In this document: piece after piece, positions 34,022-42,410 of the stretch | Layout of the letters: every line of letters starts with the position of its first letter | How positions within the stretch are numbered: position 1 is the first letter of the stretch | Source of the DNA: Halobacteriales archaeon QH_7_66_36 | GTDB taxonomy: Archaea; Halobacteriota; Halobacteria; Halobacteriales; Haloarculaceae | Length of the DNA: 64,000 bases | Assembly: GCA_003021175.1 (NCBI GenBank) | Contig: PXQV01000012.1 | Coordinates: forward strand, 55,671-119,670 | Direction: 5' to 3' | Notes under the pieces: generated by a model | The model's input: only the letters and a program-made list of their open reading frames with translations | What the model was told of the DNA's origin: nothing | The model's database searches: none | Program-made: the position numbers and the translations under genes

Positions 34022-34141
34022 GCACCTTTTGCACTTCCTTCGCGTTCGCTGACCTCGTCAGCGAACGCTCAGTCAGGCAAAAACGTGCGGAAAATATGCG
34101 CGGCGGAGCCGCGCCGTGAATCGCGTGGTGGCTCCGCCGCC
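34022..34141 (+). repeat. Hairpin-led repeat, copy B (terminator-like)
   Basis: Begins CACCTTTTGCA two bases after a stop codon, followed by a perfect 12-bp stem (GCGTTCGCTGAC at 34041-34052, GTCAGCGAACGC at 34056-34067, 3-nt loop), then GGCAAAAACGTGCGGAAAATATGCG and CGCGTGGTGGCTCCGCC. The same blocks in the same order follow the stop at 12948. The stem sequence differs between copies while pairing is kept, which points to a selected RNA structure. Confidence 0.8.
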
Positions 34142-34257
34142 ACGGAGTAGGTTGCCGGCGGAGCCGGCAACCCGCTCAAAGGGACACGTCCTATGAACTG
34201 TCGGCGCGACTAGTTCTGCCGGTTCGTCGTCACCGTGGTAGCAGACGGTCTGACTGC

Positions 34258-34494
34258 TCAGTCCCGTCCGGCAATGAGGTAGATGACGACGACCAGCAGC
34301 GCGCCGAGGAGGTTCCCGACCAGTCCGCCGAGTAGCGTCGCAACTCCCCAGAGCGCGGCGTTGTCGTTCTGCCGTCGCTTGGCATCCCGGTAGACGAGGT
34401 ACGTCGGGACCGCGACGAGGACGAGGCTGATGAGGAGGACGATGAGCAGTTCCGGTCCGCCCGGAATGCCCATCTGGAGCGGGAACGCGAGCAC
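34258..34494 (-). CDS. Small membrane protein with TatA-like N-terminus
   Basis: A 78-aa protein with the N-terminal FPLQMGIPGGPELLIVLL block that also opens haloarchaeal TatA proteins, then a first helix, a basic loop YRDAKRRQNDNAALWG and a second helix. TatA has one helix and an amphipathic segment, so this is not TatA itself. A conserved small haloarchaeal family is likely. GTG start at 34494. Confidence 0.6.
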   Translation of the reverse strand: MLAFPLQMGIPGGPELLIVLLISLVLVAVPTYLVYRDAKRRQNDNAALWGVATLLGGLVGNLLGALLVVVIYLIAGRD

Positions 34495-34573
34495 GGTCGC
34501 CGCTCTCGATGAGTTCTGATAAGCGTTCCGTGAGTAACGGGGGTTTCTTCATCGACGCCTCCCACGCAGGGGT

Positions 34574-35566
34574 ATGAACGACACGACGGACACGCTCGGC
34601 CGGGGGGCGCTCCTCGGACTCGCGCTCGTCGTCGGCGCGGTCGCCGGTTGGGCGCTCTTCGTGCGGTTCCCGGCCGACCTCGCGGACCTGCTCGGCGTCC
34701 TGTTGCTGCTGGCGACGCTCGGCGTCGCGGTTCGTATCGCGGGCAACGTCGCCGCCGCGAAGTTCCCGGCGTACAACGTCGCACAGGTGGCCGTCGAGGG
34801 GGCGATCACCCGTGACGGCGACGGCGGGCCGGTGCCGTCCTCGCCGACCACGCCCGGCGCGGACGAGATAGTCGAACAGATCGAGCGGGCCGACGGGGAC
34901 CCGAACGCGGACGCCCTCGTCGTGAAGCTCAACACGCCGGGCGGCGCGGTCGTCCCGAGTGACGACATCCGACTCGCCGCCGAGCGGTTCGACGGGCCGA
35001 CGGTCGCGTACGCGACGGACACCTGCGCGTCGGGCGGCTACTGGATCGCCAGCGCGTGTGACGAGCTGTGGGCCCGCCGGGGAAGCATCGTCGGTTCCAT
35101 CGGCGTGCGCGGCTCCCGGTTCACCGCCACCGACCTGCTGGACCGAGTCGGCGTCTCCTACGAGCAGTTGACGGCCGGCGAGTTCAAGGAGGCCGGCGTC
35201 CCGTTCACCGACCTCGACGACGAGGAGCGGGAGTATCTCCAAGGACTCATCGACGGCTACTACGACGAGTTCGTCGAGCGGGTCGCCGAGGGGCGCGACC
35301 TCGACCCCGAGTTCGTCCGCTCGACGGAGGCGAAGGTGTATCTCGGCGAGGAGGCCAACGAACTCGGCCTGATCGACGAGATCGGCACCCGCGAGGACGT
35401 GGAGGCGCGGCTGGAGGACCGACTCGACGCCGAGGTCGCCGTCGAGGAGTTCCAGCCCGGCGAGGGACCGCTCGGGCGGCTCCGCGGCGGGGCGAGCGCC
35501 ATGGCGTACGCCTTCGGCAACGGTATCGCCGACGCGGTGGACGGCGACGCCGACTTCCGGCTGTAG
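34574..35566 (+). CDS. sppA: Signal peptide peptidase SppA (S49)
   Basis: Membrane serine protease of 330 aa that degrades cleaved signal peptides. Two N-terminal helices (about 12-30, 36-55), then the S49 core: LVVKLNTPGGAVVPSDDI, nucleophile Ser in CASGGYWIAS (about 152-161), GSIGVRG and the general-base Lys in TAGEFKEAG (about 201-209). It matches the short archaeal single-domain SppA. The ATG at 34574 is the family start. Confidence 0.9.
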   Translation: MNDTTDTLGRGALLGLALVVGAVAGWALFVRFPADLADLLGVLLLLATLGVAVRIAGNVAAAKFPAYNVAQVAVEGAITRDGDGGPVPSSPTTPGADEIVEQIERADGDPNADALVVKLNTPGGAVVPSDDIRLAAERFDGPTVAYATDTCASGGYWIASACDELWARRGSIVGSIGVRGSRFTATDLLDRVGVSYEQLTAGEFKEAGVPFTDLDDEEREYLQGLIDGYYDEFVERVAEGRDLDPEFVRSTEAKVYLGEEANELGLIDEIGTREDVEARLEDRLDAEVAVEEFQPGEGPLGRLRGGASAMAYAFGNGIADAVDGDADFRL

Positions 35567-35620
35567 TCGCCCTCCCGGTCACCGCTGCTGGCTCGATACC
35601 GCCGGTGAACGACTGGAAAG

Positions 35621-35630
35621 CTTTTACTGG
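35621..35630 (+). promoter_or_regulatory. TATA box of the DUF373 gene
   Basis: CTTTTACTGG, 21-30 nt before the GTG at 35651. It supports a leaderless transcript and the GTG start. Confidence 0.5.
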
Positions 35631-35650
35631 CCCGCACCCTCCGCTCGGCC

Positions 35651-36775
35651 GTGAGCACGCTGGTGGTGTGCGTCGACCGAGAGGGGGGCCTGACCGACGA
35701 ACCGGTCGTCGGCTGGGAGGCGGTCCGCGCACTCGTCACGGATGTCGGCATCGACGACCCCAGCGACTCGCGGGTCAACTCGCTGTTAGAGGCGCTGAAG
35801 GTGGCGCGCGACCTGCGCGACGAGAACGAGGCCGTCGAGGTGGCGGTCGTCTCGGGGAGCGGCGACGCGGTGCGGGCCGACCGCGCCGTCGCGCGCGGCG
35901 TCGACGAGATAGTCGAACGGTACGACCCGGAGTCGGCGGTGGTCGTCGTCGCCAGCGCCGAGGCCGAGCGGCTCGTCCCCATCGTCGAGTCGCGGCTACA
36001 GGTCGACGCCGTCGACCGCGTGGTCGTCCGCCAGAGCCACGACATCGAGTCGACGTACTACCTGCTGAAGCAGTTCCTCGCCGACGAGGAGCTCCGCTCG
36101 ACGGTACTCGTCCCGGTCGGGGCGACGCTGCTCGCCTTCCCGATACTCCTCTTCTTCGTCGAGTCGGCCGCGGTCGCGGTCGCGGTGATGGTCGCCGCGC
36201 TGGGCGTGTTCCTGCTGTACAAGGGGCTCGGGGTCGACGAGTTCGCCGCCTCGGTCCCGGGTCGGCTCCGGGAGGCGTTCTACTCCGGACAGGTGTCGCT
36301 CGTCACCTACGTCGTTGGCGCAGGACTGGCGGCCGTGGGACTGTTCGTCGGGGCCATCGCCGCCTCGGATCTGGCGACGGCCAGCGTGTTTCTTGACGCG
36401 ATGCAGTTCGTCTTCGCGGCCGTCCCGTGGCTGGCGACGGCGGCGCTGGCCGCCTCGACCGGCCGTCTGATCGACGAACTGCTCGGCGACGAGGGAGTTC
36501 GCTCGGCGCTCCTGAATCTCCCCTCCGGCGTCGTCGCCGTCGGCCTCGTGGTGCGCGGCTTCGCGGCCTACTTCCTCGAACGCGGCGAGATCATCGGTCC
36601 TGCCCGCGCACCGGGCATCTCGGCGGGGCCGGTGACGGTCGCACCGCTCGCACTCGGCGGCTTGGAACGGCTCGTCGTCTTCGTGTTCGCGAGCATCGCC
36701 ATCTCCGTCGCCGGCGTCGTCGTCGCCTCGTATCTCACTGGCCGCGACGTGGCTGCGGAGTTCCAGAGTCCGTGA
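35651..36775 (+). CDS. DUF373 family membrane protein
   Basis: A 374-aa protein: an N-terminal soluble domain (1 to about 145; TLVVCVDREGGL, VAVVSGSGDAV, VVVRQSHDIESTYYLLKQFL) followed by about seven membrane helices. This is the archaeal DUF373 layout; the function is unknown. Between SppA and Dph6 genes, same strand. Confidence 0.85.
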   Translation: MSTLVVCVDREGGLTDEPVVGWEAVRALVTDVGIDDPSDSRVNSLLEALKVARDLRDENEAVEVAVVSGSGDAVRADRAVARGVDEIVERYDPESAVVVVASAEAERLVPIVESRLQVDAVDRVVVRQSHDIESTYYLLKQFLADEELRSTVLVPVGATLLAFPILLFFVESAAVAVAVMVAALGVFLLYKGLGVDEFAASVPGRLREAFYSGQVSLVTYVVGAGLAAVGLFVGAIAASDLATASVFLDAMQFVFAAVPWLATAALAASTGRLIDELLGDEGVRSALLNLPSGVVAVGLVVRGFAAYFLERGEIIGPARAPGISAGPVTVAPLALGGLERLVVFVFASIAISVAGVVVASYLTGRDVAAEFQSP

Positions 36776-36813
36776 GCCGTCAGCCGTAAGCCGCGCCGTC
36801 GTCAACGCTGCAC

Positions 36814-37530
36814 ATGACCGACGACCCGTGGGTGTCGCTGTTCTCCGGAGGAAAAGACTCCGCGTGGGCGCTCCACCGGGCGCTGGAGGCGGGCCACCCC
36901 GTCGAGCGACTCCTCACCGTCCATCCGACGGGCGACTCGTACATGTACCACACGCCGGCGACGGAGTTAGCTCGACTCGCGGCCGAGGCGATCGGCATCG
37001 ATCTCGTGGAGGTGTCGCCGGACGACTTCGGAGCCGACGAGGCTACCGACGCGAGCGCGCAGGGCGACCGCGAACTGGAGCCGATGGAGCGCGCGCTCGG
37101 AGCCCTCGCCGAGGAGTGGGGCGGTATCGGCGGCGTCACGGCCGGCGCGGTCGAGAGCGAGTATCAGACCTCACGCATCGAGGCGATGTGTAACCGGCTC
37201 GACGCCGAACTGTTTGCCCCGCTGTGGCAGGTGGAGCCGCGCGCCCTCGCCGACGCGATGCTCGACGCGGGCTTCGAGGTTATCGTCGTCCAAGTGGCCG
37301 CCTACGGACTCGACGAGTCGTGGCTCGGGCGCACGCTCGACGAGGAGGCGTTCGCGGAGTTGGAACGGCTCAACGAGGAGTACGACGTCCACCTCCTCGG
37401 CGAGGGCGGCGAGTTCGAGACGTTCGTCGTCGACGGGCCACACACCGACCGGCGGGTCGACCTGACCTACGAGACGGTGTGGAACGGTGACCGCGGCCAC
37501 CTCGAAATCACGGACGCCGCGCTTCGCTGA
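36814..37530 (+). CDS. dph6: Diphthine-ammonia ligase-type PP-loop protein
   Basis: Amidates diphthine on elongation factor 2, the last step of diphthamide synthesis, using ATP. The 238-aa protein has the PP-loop LFSGGKDSAWAL (9-20), GGVTAGAVESEYQTSRIEAMC in the middle, LFAPLW and the C-terminal GEGGEFETFVVDGP signature. The length fits the archaeal family. The ATG start lies 38 bp after the DUF373 stop, so co-transcription is possible. Confidence 0.9.
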   Translation: MTDDPWVSLFSGGKDSAWALHRALEAGHPVERLLTVHPTGDSYMYHTPATELARLAAEAIGIDLVEVSPDDFGADEATDASAQGDRELEPMERALGALAEEWGGIGGVTAGAVESEYQTSRIEAMCNRLDAELFAPLWQVEPRALADAMLDAGFEVIVVQVAAYGLDESWLGRTLDEEAFAELERLNEEYDVHLLGEGGEFETFVVDGPHTDRRVDLTYETVWNGDRGHLEITDAALR

Positions 37531-37534
37531 CGCG

Positions 37535-38500
37535 TCACCGCCCGTTCGTCAACTGCGAGTGAGCGCCCAAGAGTGCGCCCGCGAGGTCGACGTCCTCGAC
37601 GCGGCTCTCCTCGTCGACGATGGAGTCGTGAATCTCGCAGTCGAGCACCGTCGCGTTCGGGAAGACGACGGTGTTCCGGAGCGTGGAGTCGACGACCCGA
37701 GCGCCGGACATGACGTGGACGTTCGCGCCGAGGTCGCTGTCGACGACGGTGGCGTCGTCGGCGACGAGCGCGTCGCCGTCGAGTGCCCACGCGACCGCCT
37801 CCAGATACGACTCGGGCGTGCCGATATCGAACCACGCCGCCTCGAAGGGAAACGCGTACACCTCGTCGCGGTCGACGAGCCACTGGACGAACCAGCCCGG
37901 TTCGTCGGGATTGTTGCCGTCGGCGAGATACTCCTCGAAGCGGAGCGACTCGCGGGGGAACGCGTAGCAGGCGATGGAGACGAGCGTGCTCGGCGGGTCG
38001 TCGGGCTTCTCCTCGAAGTCGACGACCTGACCGGCTTCGGTGTCGATGACGCCGTAGGCGGTGGCTTTCTCGCGTGTCTCCACGTCGTAGGCGGCGAGCG
38101 TCGGCGCGTTGTTCGTCTCGAAGGCGTCGACGAACTCGGCGAGGTCGAAGCCGATGAGGTTGTCGCCGGCGACCACGACGAGGTCGTCGTCGATACCCTC
38201 CCTGTCGACGAGTTGCGCGAGCGCGCCGACGACGCCGAACTTCTCGTTTTCTTCCGTCGTCTCCTCGACGGAGAGCGTCGGCTTCGTGAACTCGCTGTCG
38301 GCGAGATACGTCTCGAACTCGTCGGCGAAGGCGGCGTTGGTGGAGACGAACACCTCGTCGATCCGGTCGTCGGCTTCGAGTTCGGCGAACACGCGGTCGA
38401 TGACCGTGGCGTCGCCGATCGGGAGCAGCATCTTCGGCCGGTGACGGGTGATAGGCCAGAGCCGTGTTGCGAATCCCCCGGCGAGCACGACTGCTTTCAT
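37535..38500 (-). CDS. Sugar-1-phosphate nucleotidyltransferase
   Basis: A 321-aa enzyme that activates sugar 1-phosphates for surface glycans. N-terminal nucleotide-binding AVVLAGGFATRLWPITRHRPKMLLPIGD (4-31), GDNLIGFDLAEF, EEKPDDP, WFDIGTPESYLEAV, then a C-terminal left-handed beta-helix (about 245-320; repeated hexad pattern in VDSDLGANVHVMSGARVVDS). The exact sugar (glucose, mannose or other) cannot be told. Convergent with dph6. Confidence 0.88.
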   Translation of the reverse strand: MKAVVLAGGFATRLWPITRHRPKMLLPIGDATVIDRVFAELEADDRIDEVFVSTNAAFADEFETYLADSEFTKPTLSVEETTEENEKFGVVGALAQLVDREGIDDDLVVVAGDNLIGFDLAEFVDAFETNNAPTLAAYDVETREKATAYGVIDTEAGQVVDFEEKPDDPPSTLVSIACYAFPRESLRFEEYLADGNNPDEPGWFVQWLVDRDEVYAFPFEAAWFDIGTPESYLEAVAWALDGDALVADDATVVDSDLGANVHVMSGARVVDSTLRNTVVFPNATVLDCEIHDSIVDEESRVEDVDLAGALLGAHSQLTNGR

Positions 38501-38595
38501 GATCTGAACTCACCGACGGTGCGGTTAAGGCCTTTTTCACTCCGTCCGTCACGCGTCTGACACAGTTTTTTGTCGTCTGCCGTGGAATACGGCGT

Positions 38596-39540
38596 ATGAC
38601 CAGCCTCGCTGACGTGTACGAAGGGGGAGCCGGCGGGGCAGACCGGCGGCGACTGTACGCCGGTGTCACGCTCTTCGCCGTCGGCGCCGTGCTGACAGTC
38701 GCCGGTATCCTCATCGGCACGTCGGCCGGGGAAGGGAGCGTCTTCGGCCTCTCGAAGTTCGCGGCCCGCGAACTCGCCGGCGTGCTGGCCGGACTCGGCC
38801 TCCCCGCGACGTTTCTCGGCGCGATGACCGTGCTGCCGAAGGCGTCACGCCGCATCCGCGCGGCCGGGGTGCTCGGTGCCGGCGTCGCACTCGTCGGGGT
38901 CGGCGCGTTCGTCTCCGTCTACCCCAGTCAGTGGTTCGGGATGACGCCCGACTACACGCTCCCCGTCACCGTCGTCTACTTCGTCGGCGCGATTACCACG
39001 TTCTGGTGTCTGTTCGTCGCCGTGGCGAACTTCAAGGCGCGCAACGACCCCGGCGGCACCGTCCGACTGGAGGTGACGAAGGCCGGCCGCACGAAGGTCG
39101 TCGAGGTGTCGAACAACCGTCTCCGGCAGGGCCTCGGCGGCATCGGCCTGCTCGGTAACGAACCCGACGGCGGCACGCCGACGCAGACGAACCGGAGCGA
39201 CCCCCCGAGTTCGACGGTGTCCGACGGCGGCGCGTCCGTGACGACCGCCGACGAGTCGACGTGGAGCGGCGAGCGCGGTGCATCCGCAGGGACGAGTGGA
39301 GCCGCAGACACCGGCCCCGACAGGGTGTCGACGCGACCGAGTCGCGACGCGGCGCGAACGGGCGGATCGGAGGCCGAGTCGTCCCGGTCGGTCCCCGCAG
39401 AAGACGACGCCTACTGTGGCAACTGCGAGAAGTTCCGCTACGTCCGGACGAACGACGGTCTCCAGCCGTACTGCGGGCTCCACGACGAGCGCATGGACGA
39501 CATGGAGGCCTGCGACCAGTGGCTGCCGAACACGGACTAA
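38596..39540 (+). CDS. Membrane protein with C-terminal zinc-ribbon-like tail (DUF7139-like)
   Basis: A 314-aa protein: four or so helices (about 20-145), a cytoplasmic KARNDPGGTVRLEVTKAGRTKVVEV block, a long Ser/Thr/Ala/Gly-rich linker (about 190-270), and a C-terminal domain with YCGNCEKF (Cys pair) and PYCGLH ... MEACDQW (two more Cys), a likely zinc knuckle. Function unknown. Its end overlaps the Mut7-C gene end by 4 bp (convergent). Confidence 0.75.
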   Translation: MTSLADVYEGGAGGADRRRLYAGVTLFAVGAVLTVAGILIGTSAGEGSVFGLSKFAARELAGVLAGLGLPATFLGAMTVLPKASRRIRAAGVLGAGVALVGVGAFVSVYPSQWFGMTPDYTLPVTVVYFVGAITTFWCLFVAVANFKARNDPGGTVRLEVTKAGRTKVVEVSNNRLRQGLGGIGLLGNEPDGGTPTQTNRSDPPSSTVSDGGASVTTADESTWSGERGASAGTSGAADTGPDRVSTRPSRDAARTGGSEAESSRSVPAEDDAYCGNCEKFRYVRTNDGLQPYCGLHDERMDDMEACDQWLPNTD

Positions 39541-40001
39541 AGCTCGGTAAGCGTCTCCTCAACCCGTCGCCAGTGTGACCCCTTCCAAAAGTGTTGTCCA
39601 CAGTCGCGACAGCGCCACACCGCCGTCTCCTCGGGGTCGCGTGCGTACTCGGGGACGCTCGCGCCCGCCGGCACGCGCTCGACGGGGCCGTTGCACACCC
39701 CACACCGGGCCGGTCGCTCGTTCAGCGTGAGGTCGAGTCCCGCGGCGGCGAGTTCACGGAGTTGGTCCTCGACAGCGCGGTCGTGGAGCAGGAAGCCGCG
39801 GTCGCCGGCCCGTTCTGCCAGCGCCACGTCCCGCGTGAGGAGCCGTCGGTCCTCCTCGCGGGCCAGCGCGAGTATCGCGTCGTCGGCCTCCACCTCGCGG
39901 TCGAGCGCATAGGCGGCGTCGTAGCCACAGAAGCGGAGGTAGGTGGCGAGTTTGCCACACATCACGTCGAGCAGGAACGGGTCTGAGAGCGACGAGCTCA
40001 C
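39537..40001 (-). CDS. Mut7-C RNase-like domain protein
   Basis: A 154-aa protein of the Mut7-C family: a PIN-like domain with DVMCGKLATYLRFCGYDA (about 13-30), DDAILALA and LLTRDVALA, then a zinc ribbon (CGVC about 100-103, CRDC about 130-133) and FWKGSHWRR. It is a predicted ribonuclease. The GTG start overlaps the polX stop (GTGA), so it is the third gene of a DUF5788-polX-Mut7-C operon. Confidence 0.88.
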   Translation of the reverse strand: MSSSLSDPFLLDVMCGKLATYLRFCGYDAAYALDREVEADDAILALAREEDRRLLTRDVALAERAGDRGFLLHDRAVEDQLRELAAAGLDLTLNERPARCGVCNGPVERVPAGASVPEYARDPEETAVWRCRDCGQHFWKGSHWRRVEETLTEL

Positions 40002-41734
40002 AGTCCGAGGAAGTCGGCGACGGCGTCGGCGTCGCGTGTGTTGAGCACGTCGTCGGCCTCGGCCCAGCCGCGACGGGCGGTGTGGACACCGAACCGGGCG
40101 AAGGAGAGATTCGACGCCGCGTGCGCGTCGGTGTCGATTACGACGGTCGCCCCCGCCTCGATGGCCTGCTTCACGTAGCCGCCACGGAGATCCAGCCGGT
40201 GGGGATTCGCGTTGATTTCGAGGGCGGTGTCGTTGGCCGCGGCGGCCGCGGCGACCGCCTCCATGTCCACGTCAAGTCCCTCCCGGCGGTTGAGCAGGCG
40301 GCCGGTCGGGTGGCCGAGGACGTTCACCTCGGGGTGTTCGACCGCGGCGAGCAGGCGGTCGGTGCCGTCGCCGTCGAGAGAGACGTGCGGGGACGCGACC
40401 ACGCAGTCGAGTTCCGCGAGCACGTCGTCGGCGACGCTCACCTCACCGCCCGCGCCGATGTTCGCCTCGACGCCCGTGAAGACGGTGAGATCGGTGTCGG
40501 CGGCGGCCGTACGGACGCGCTCCGCGAGTTCCAACAGCGCGTCGTCGTCGACGCCGACGCCGCCGACCATGCCCGGGCCGGTCGCGTGGTCCGTGACGGC
40601 GAGGTAGTCGTAGCCCCGGCGCGCGGCTCCTTCGATCATTTCCGCTACCGTGTCGTCGCCGTCGGAGGCGTCGGTGTGGAGATGGAGGTCGCCCCGCAGG
40701 TCGTCCTCGGTGACGAGCGCCGGCAGGTCGTCGTTCGCGGCCGCCTCAATCTCGCCGCGGTCCTCGCGGAGTTCCGGCGGCACGAGCGGCAGGTCGAGCG
40801 CCGCGTACATCGACTGTTCCGTCTCGCCGGCCACGCGCTCGCCGACGCGCTGGCCCGCGTCGGGGTCGCCCACGTCCGAGATGTCGAACACGCCGTACTC
40901 GTTCACCTTCAGATCGCGCTCGATGGCGCGGTTCCGGACGACGATGTTGTGGTCGCGACTCCCGCTGAAATACTGGAGCGCCGCGCCCCACTCCGAGGGT
41001 ACGACGACGCGGAGGTCGACCCGCATGCCGTTGGCGCGGAGGCTCGCCTTCGAGGTGCCGGCCTCGATCACCGTCGCCTCGAAGTCGGTGAAGTGCTCGA
41101 CCACCGCTTCGCCGTCGTCGCTCGCCGCGAGGATGTCCACATCACCGACCGTCGGCCGCCAGCGGCGCAGCGACCCCGCCGTGTCCGCGGCCTCGACGGC
41201 GTCGTGGTCGCGGAGGTGTGCCAGCACGCGGTCGGCGAGCGGCTGCGCCTCGCCCAGCAGTTCGCGCTCGTGGCTCTCGCGGGCGAAGTCGATGTTGTCG
41301 AGGATGTTCTGCTCGGTCCTGGGACCGAACCCCTTCACCTCCTGTATCTCGCCGGCCTCGGCGGCCGCTTCGAGGTCGTCCAGCGTCTCGACGCCGAGCG
41401 CCTCGTAGAGGTCCGCGGCGGTCTTCGGGCCGACGCCCTCGACGCGCGTGACCGCCTCGATGTCCACCGGGAGTTCCTCGCGCAGTGCTTCGAGTTCCTC
41501 GATCTCACCTGTCTCGATGTACTCGACGACCTTCGCGGCGATGGCGTCGCCGACGCGGTCGATCTCCTCGACCGTCTCCTTCCCCTCCGCGGCGAGCGTC
41601 TCGACCGCGACGGTGTGTCCGCGGATGTTGTCGGCGGCCTGTCGGTAGGCGCGCGGCTTGTACTCGACGCCGGTCGCCTCCAGTCGGTCGGCCATCTCGT
41701 CGAGCAGCGCCGCCACCTCGGCGTTGCGGCTCAT
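39998..41734 (-). CDS. polX: DNA polymerase X with PHP phosphoesterase domain
   Basis: Family X repair polymerase of 578 aa. Order: HhH/8-kDa region (about 1-110, with VEGVGPKTAADLYEALG), polymerase palm with GSLRRWRPTVGDVDILAAS (the Asp pair) and DLRVVVP, and a C-terminal PHP domain (about 345-575) with GDLHLHTDASDGDDT, DHATGPGM and VIDTDAH, the metal ligands of a 3'-5' exonuclease or phosphodiesterase. It probably fills gaps in base excision repair. The start ATG overlaps the DUF5788 stop by 4 bp. Confidence 0.95.
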   Translation of the reverse strand: MSRNAEVAALLDEMADRLEATGVEYKPRAYRQAADNIRGHTVAVETLAAEGKETVEEIDRVGDAIAAKVVEYIETGEIEELEALREELPVDIEAVTRVEGVGPKTAADLYEALGVETLDDLEAAAEAGEIQEVKGFGPRTEQNILDNIDFARESHERELLGEAQPLADRVLAHLRDHDAVEAADTAGSLRRWRPTVGDVDILAASDDGEAVVEHFTDFEATVIEAGTSKASLRANGMRVDLRVVVPSEWGAALQYFSGSRDHNIVVRNRAIERDLKVNEYGVFDISDVGDPDAGQRVGERVAGETEQSMYAALDLPLVPPELREDRGEIEAAANDDLPALVTEDDLRGDLHLHTDASDGDDTVAEMIEGAARRGYDYLAVTDHATGPGMVGGVGVDDDALLELAERVRTAAADTDLTVFTGVEANIGAGGEVSVADDVLAELDCVVASPHVSLDGDGTDRLLAAVEHPEVNVLGHPTGRLLNRREGLDVDMEAVAAAAAANDTALEINANPHRLDLRGGYVKQAIEAGATVVIDTDAHAASNLSFARFGVHTARRGWAEADDVLNTRDADAVADFLGL

Positions 41735-42168
41735 CGGCCCCCCGCCCGCGGGCCGTCGTCGCGCCCGAGCGCCTGCTGCAGGAAGTTCATCCACCGCTTC
41801 GTGTCCGCCGCCTCCTTGCGCTGCTGTTCGGTCTCGATGTCGGTCGGGCCGAGCGACTCCAGCGCGTTTAACGCGCGGTCGATACCGATGACCGCGCCCG
41901 CTATCTCCTCCCCCTCATCGAAGTCCACCTCTCTGTCTTCGATCAGTTGCTTTCGCTCAAGTCGTTCGCGCCGGAGATTCTTCTTCGCACGCTCGACGCG
42001 TTCGCGTTCGCCCGGCGGAACCGTCTCGCGGCGCTTGATCTCGAAGACGAACTCTTGGAGATCGACCGACTCGCCCTGCACGTCGATGCGCTCGGGTATG
42101 TCGGCACCGACGGTCGCCCCGTCTCGCCCGATGCGTTCGAGGAGTATCTCCCGTTCGTACTCTTTCAT
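41731..42168 (-). CDS. Haloarchaeal DUF5788 family protein
   Basis: A 145-aa charged protein: MKEYEREILLERIGRDGATVGADIPE, DVQGESVDLQEFVFEIKRRETVPPGE, then a basic/acidic helix with repeated Arg/Glu. It is found next to polX in haloarchaea; function unknown. It is the first gene of the operon with polX and Mut7-C, with 4-bp overlaps at both joins, which hints at a shared repair task. Confidence 0.8.
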   Translation of the reverse strand: MKEYEREILLERIGRDGATVGADIPERIDVQGESVDLQEFVFEIKRRETVPPGERERVERAKKNLRRERLERKQLIEDREVDFDEGEEIAGAVIGIDRALNALESLGPTDIETEQQRKEAADTKRWMNFLQQALGRDDGPRAGGR

Positions 42169-42240
42169 TGTCCGACCTGACGGTCGCCACGAGTAAAATA
42201 CGCCCGCTCGGCCGGATCGATCCGAGACAGGCGGGCTCAA

Positions 42241-42400
42241 CCACTCCGACCCACCGAACCCGTAAACCGCATGTTACGATAGCAAATTGCTGGATGGGAT
42301 TGCAGCGTCGGCGCTCAACTAGCGATCCTCGTTGGTTCCTATCATCTGAGGATAATTTCAGGCAGAACAGGTCGTAGCGCCTTTGCGCGACGAGTCGAAC
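42241..42400. other. AT-rich intergenic patch
   Basis: Within 42180-42410, bases 42270-42370 are clearly richer in A and T than the surroundings (GCATGTTACGATAGCAAATT, then CTATCATCTGAGGATAATTT). No intact gene is seen. A minus-strand reading gives a stretch (RRYDLFCLKLSSDDRNQRG) that could be an old coding remnant but matches no family I know. It may contain the dtdA promoter. Confidence 0.35.
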
Positions 42401-42410
42401 GACGAGACGA

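Noticed and set aside
34258-34494. TatA gene
   Set aside because: The N-terminal block is similar, but a second full membrane helix replaces the amphipathic helix of TatA.
42168-42377. Open frame of 69 codons in the AT-rich patch
   Set aside because: No family similarity and no promoter; it overlaps the 5' end of the DUF5788 gene region.
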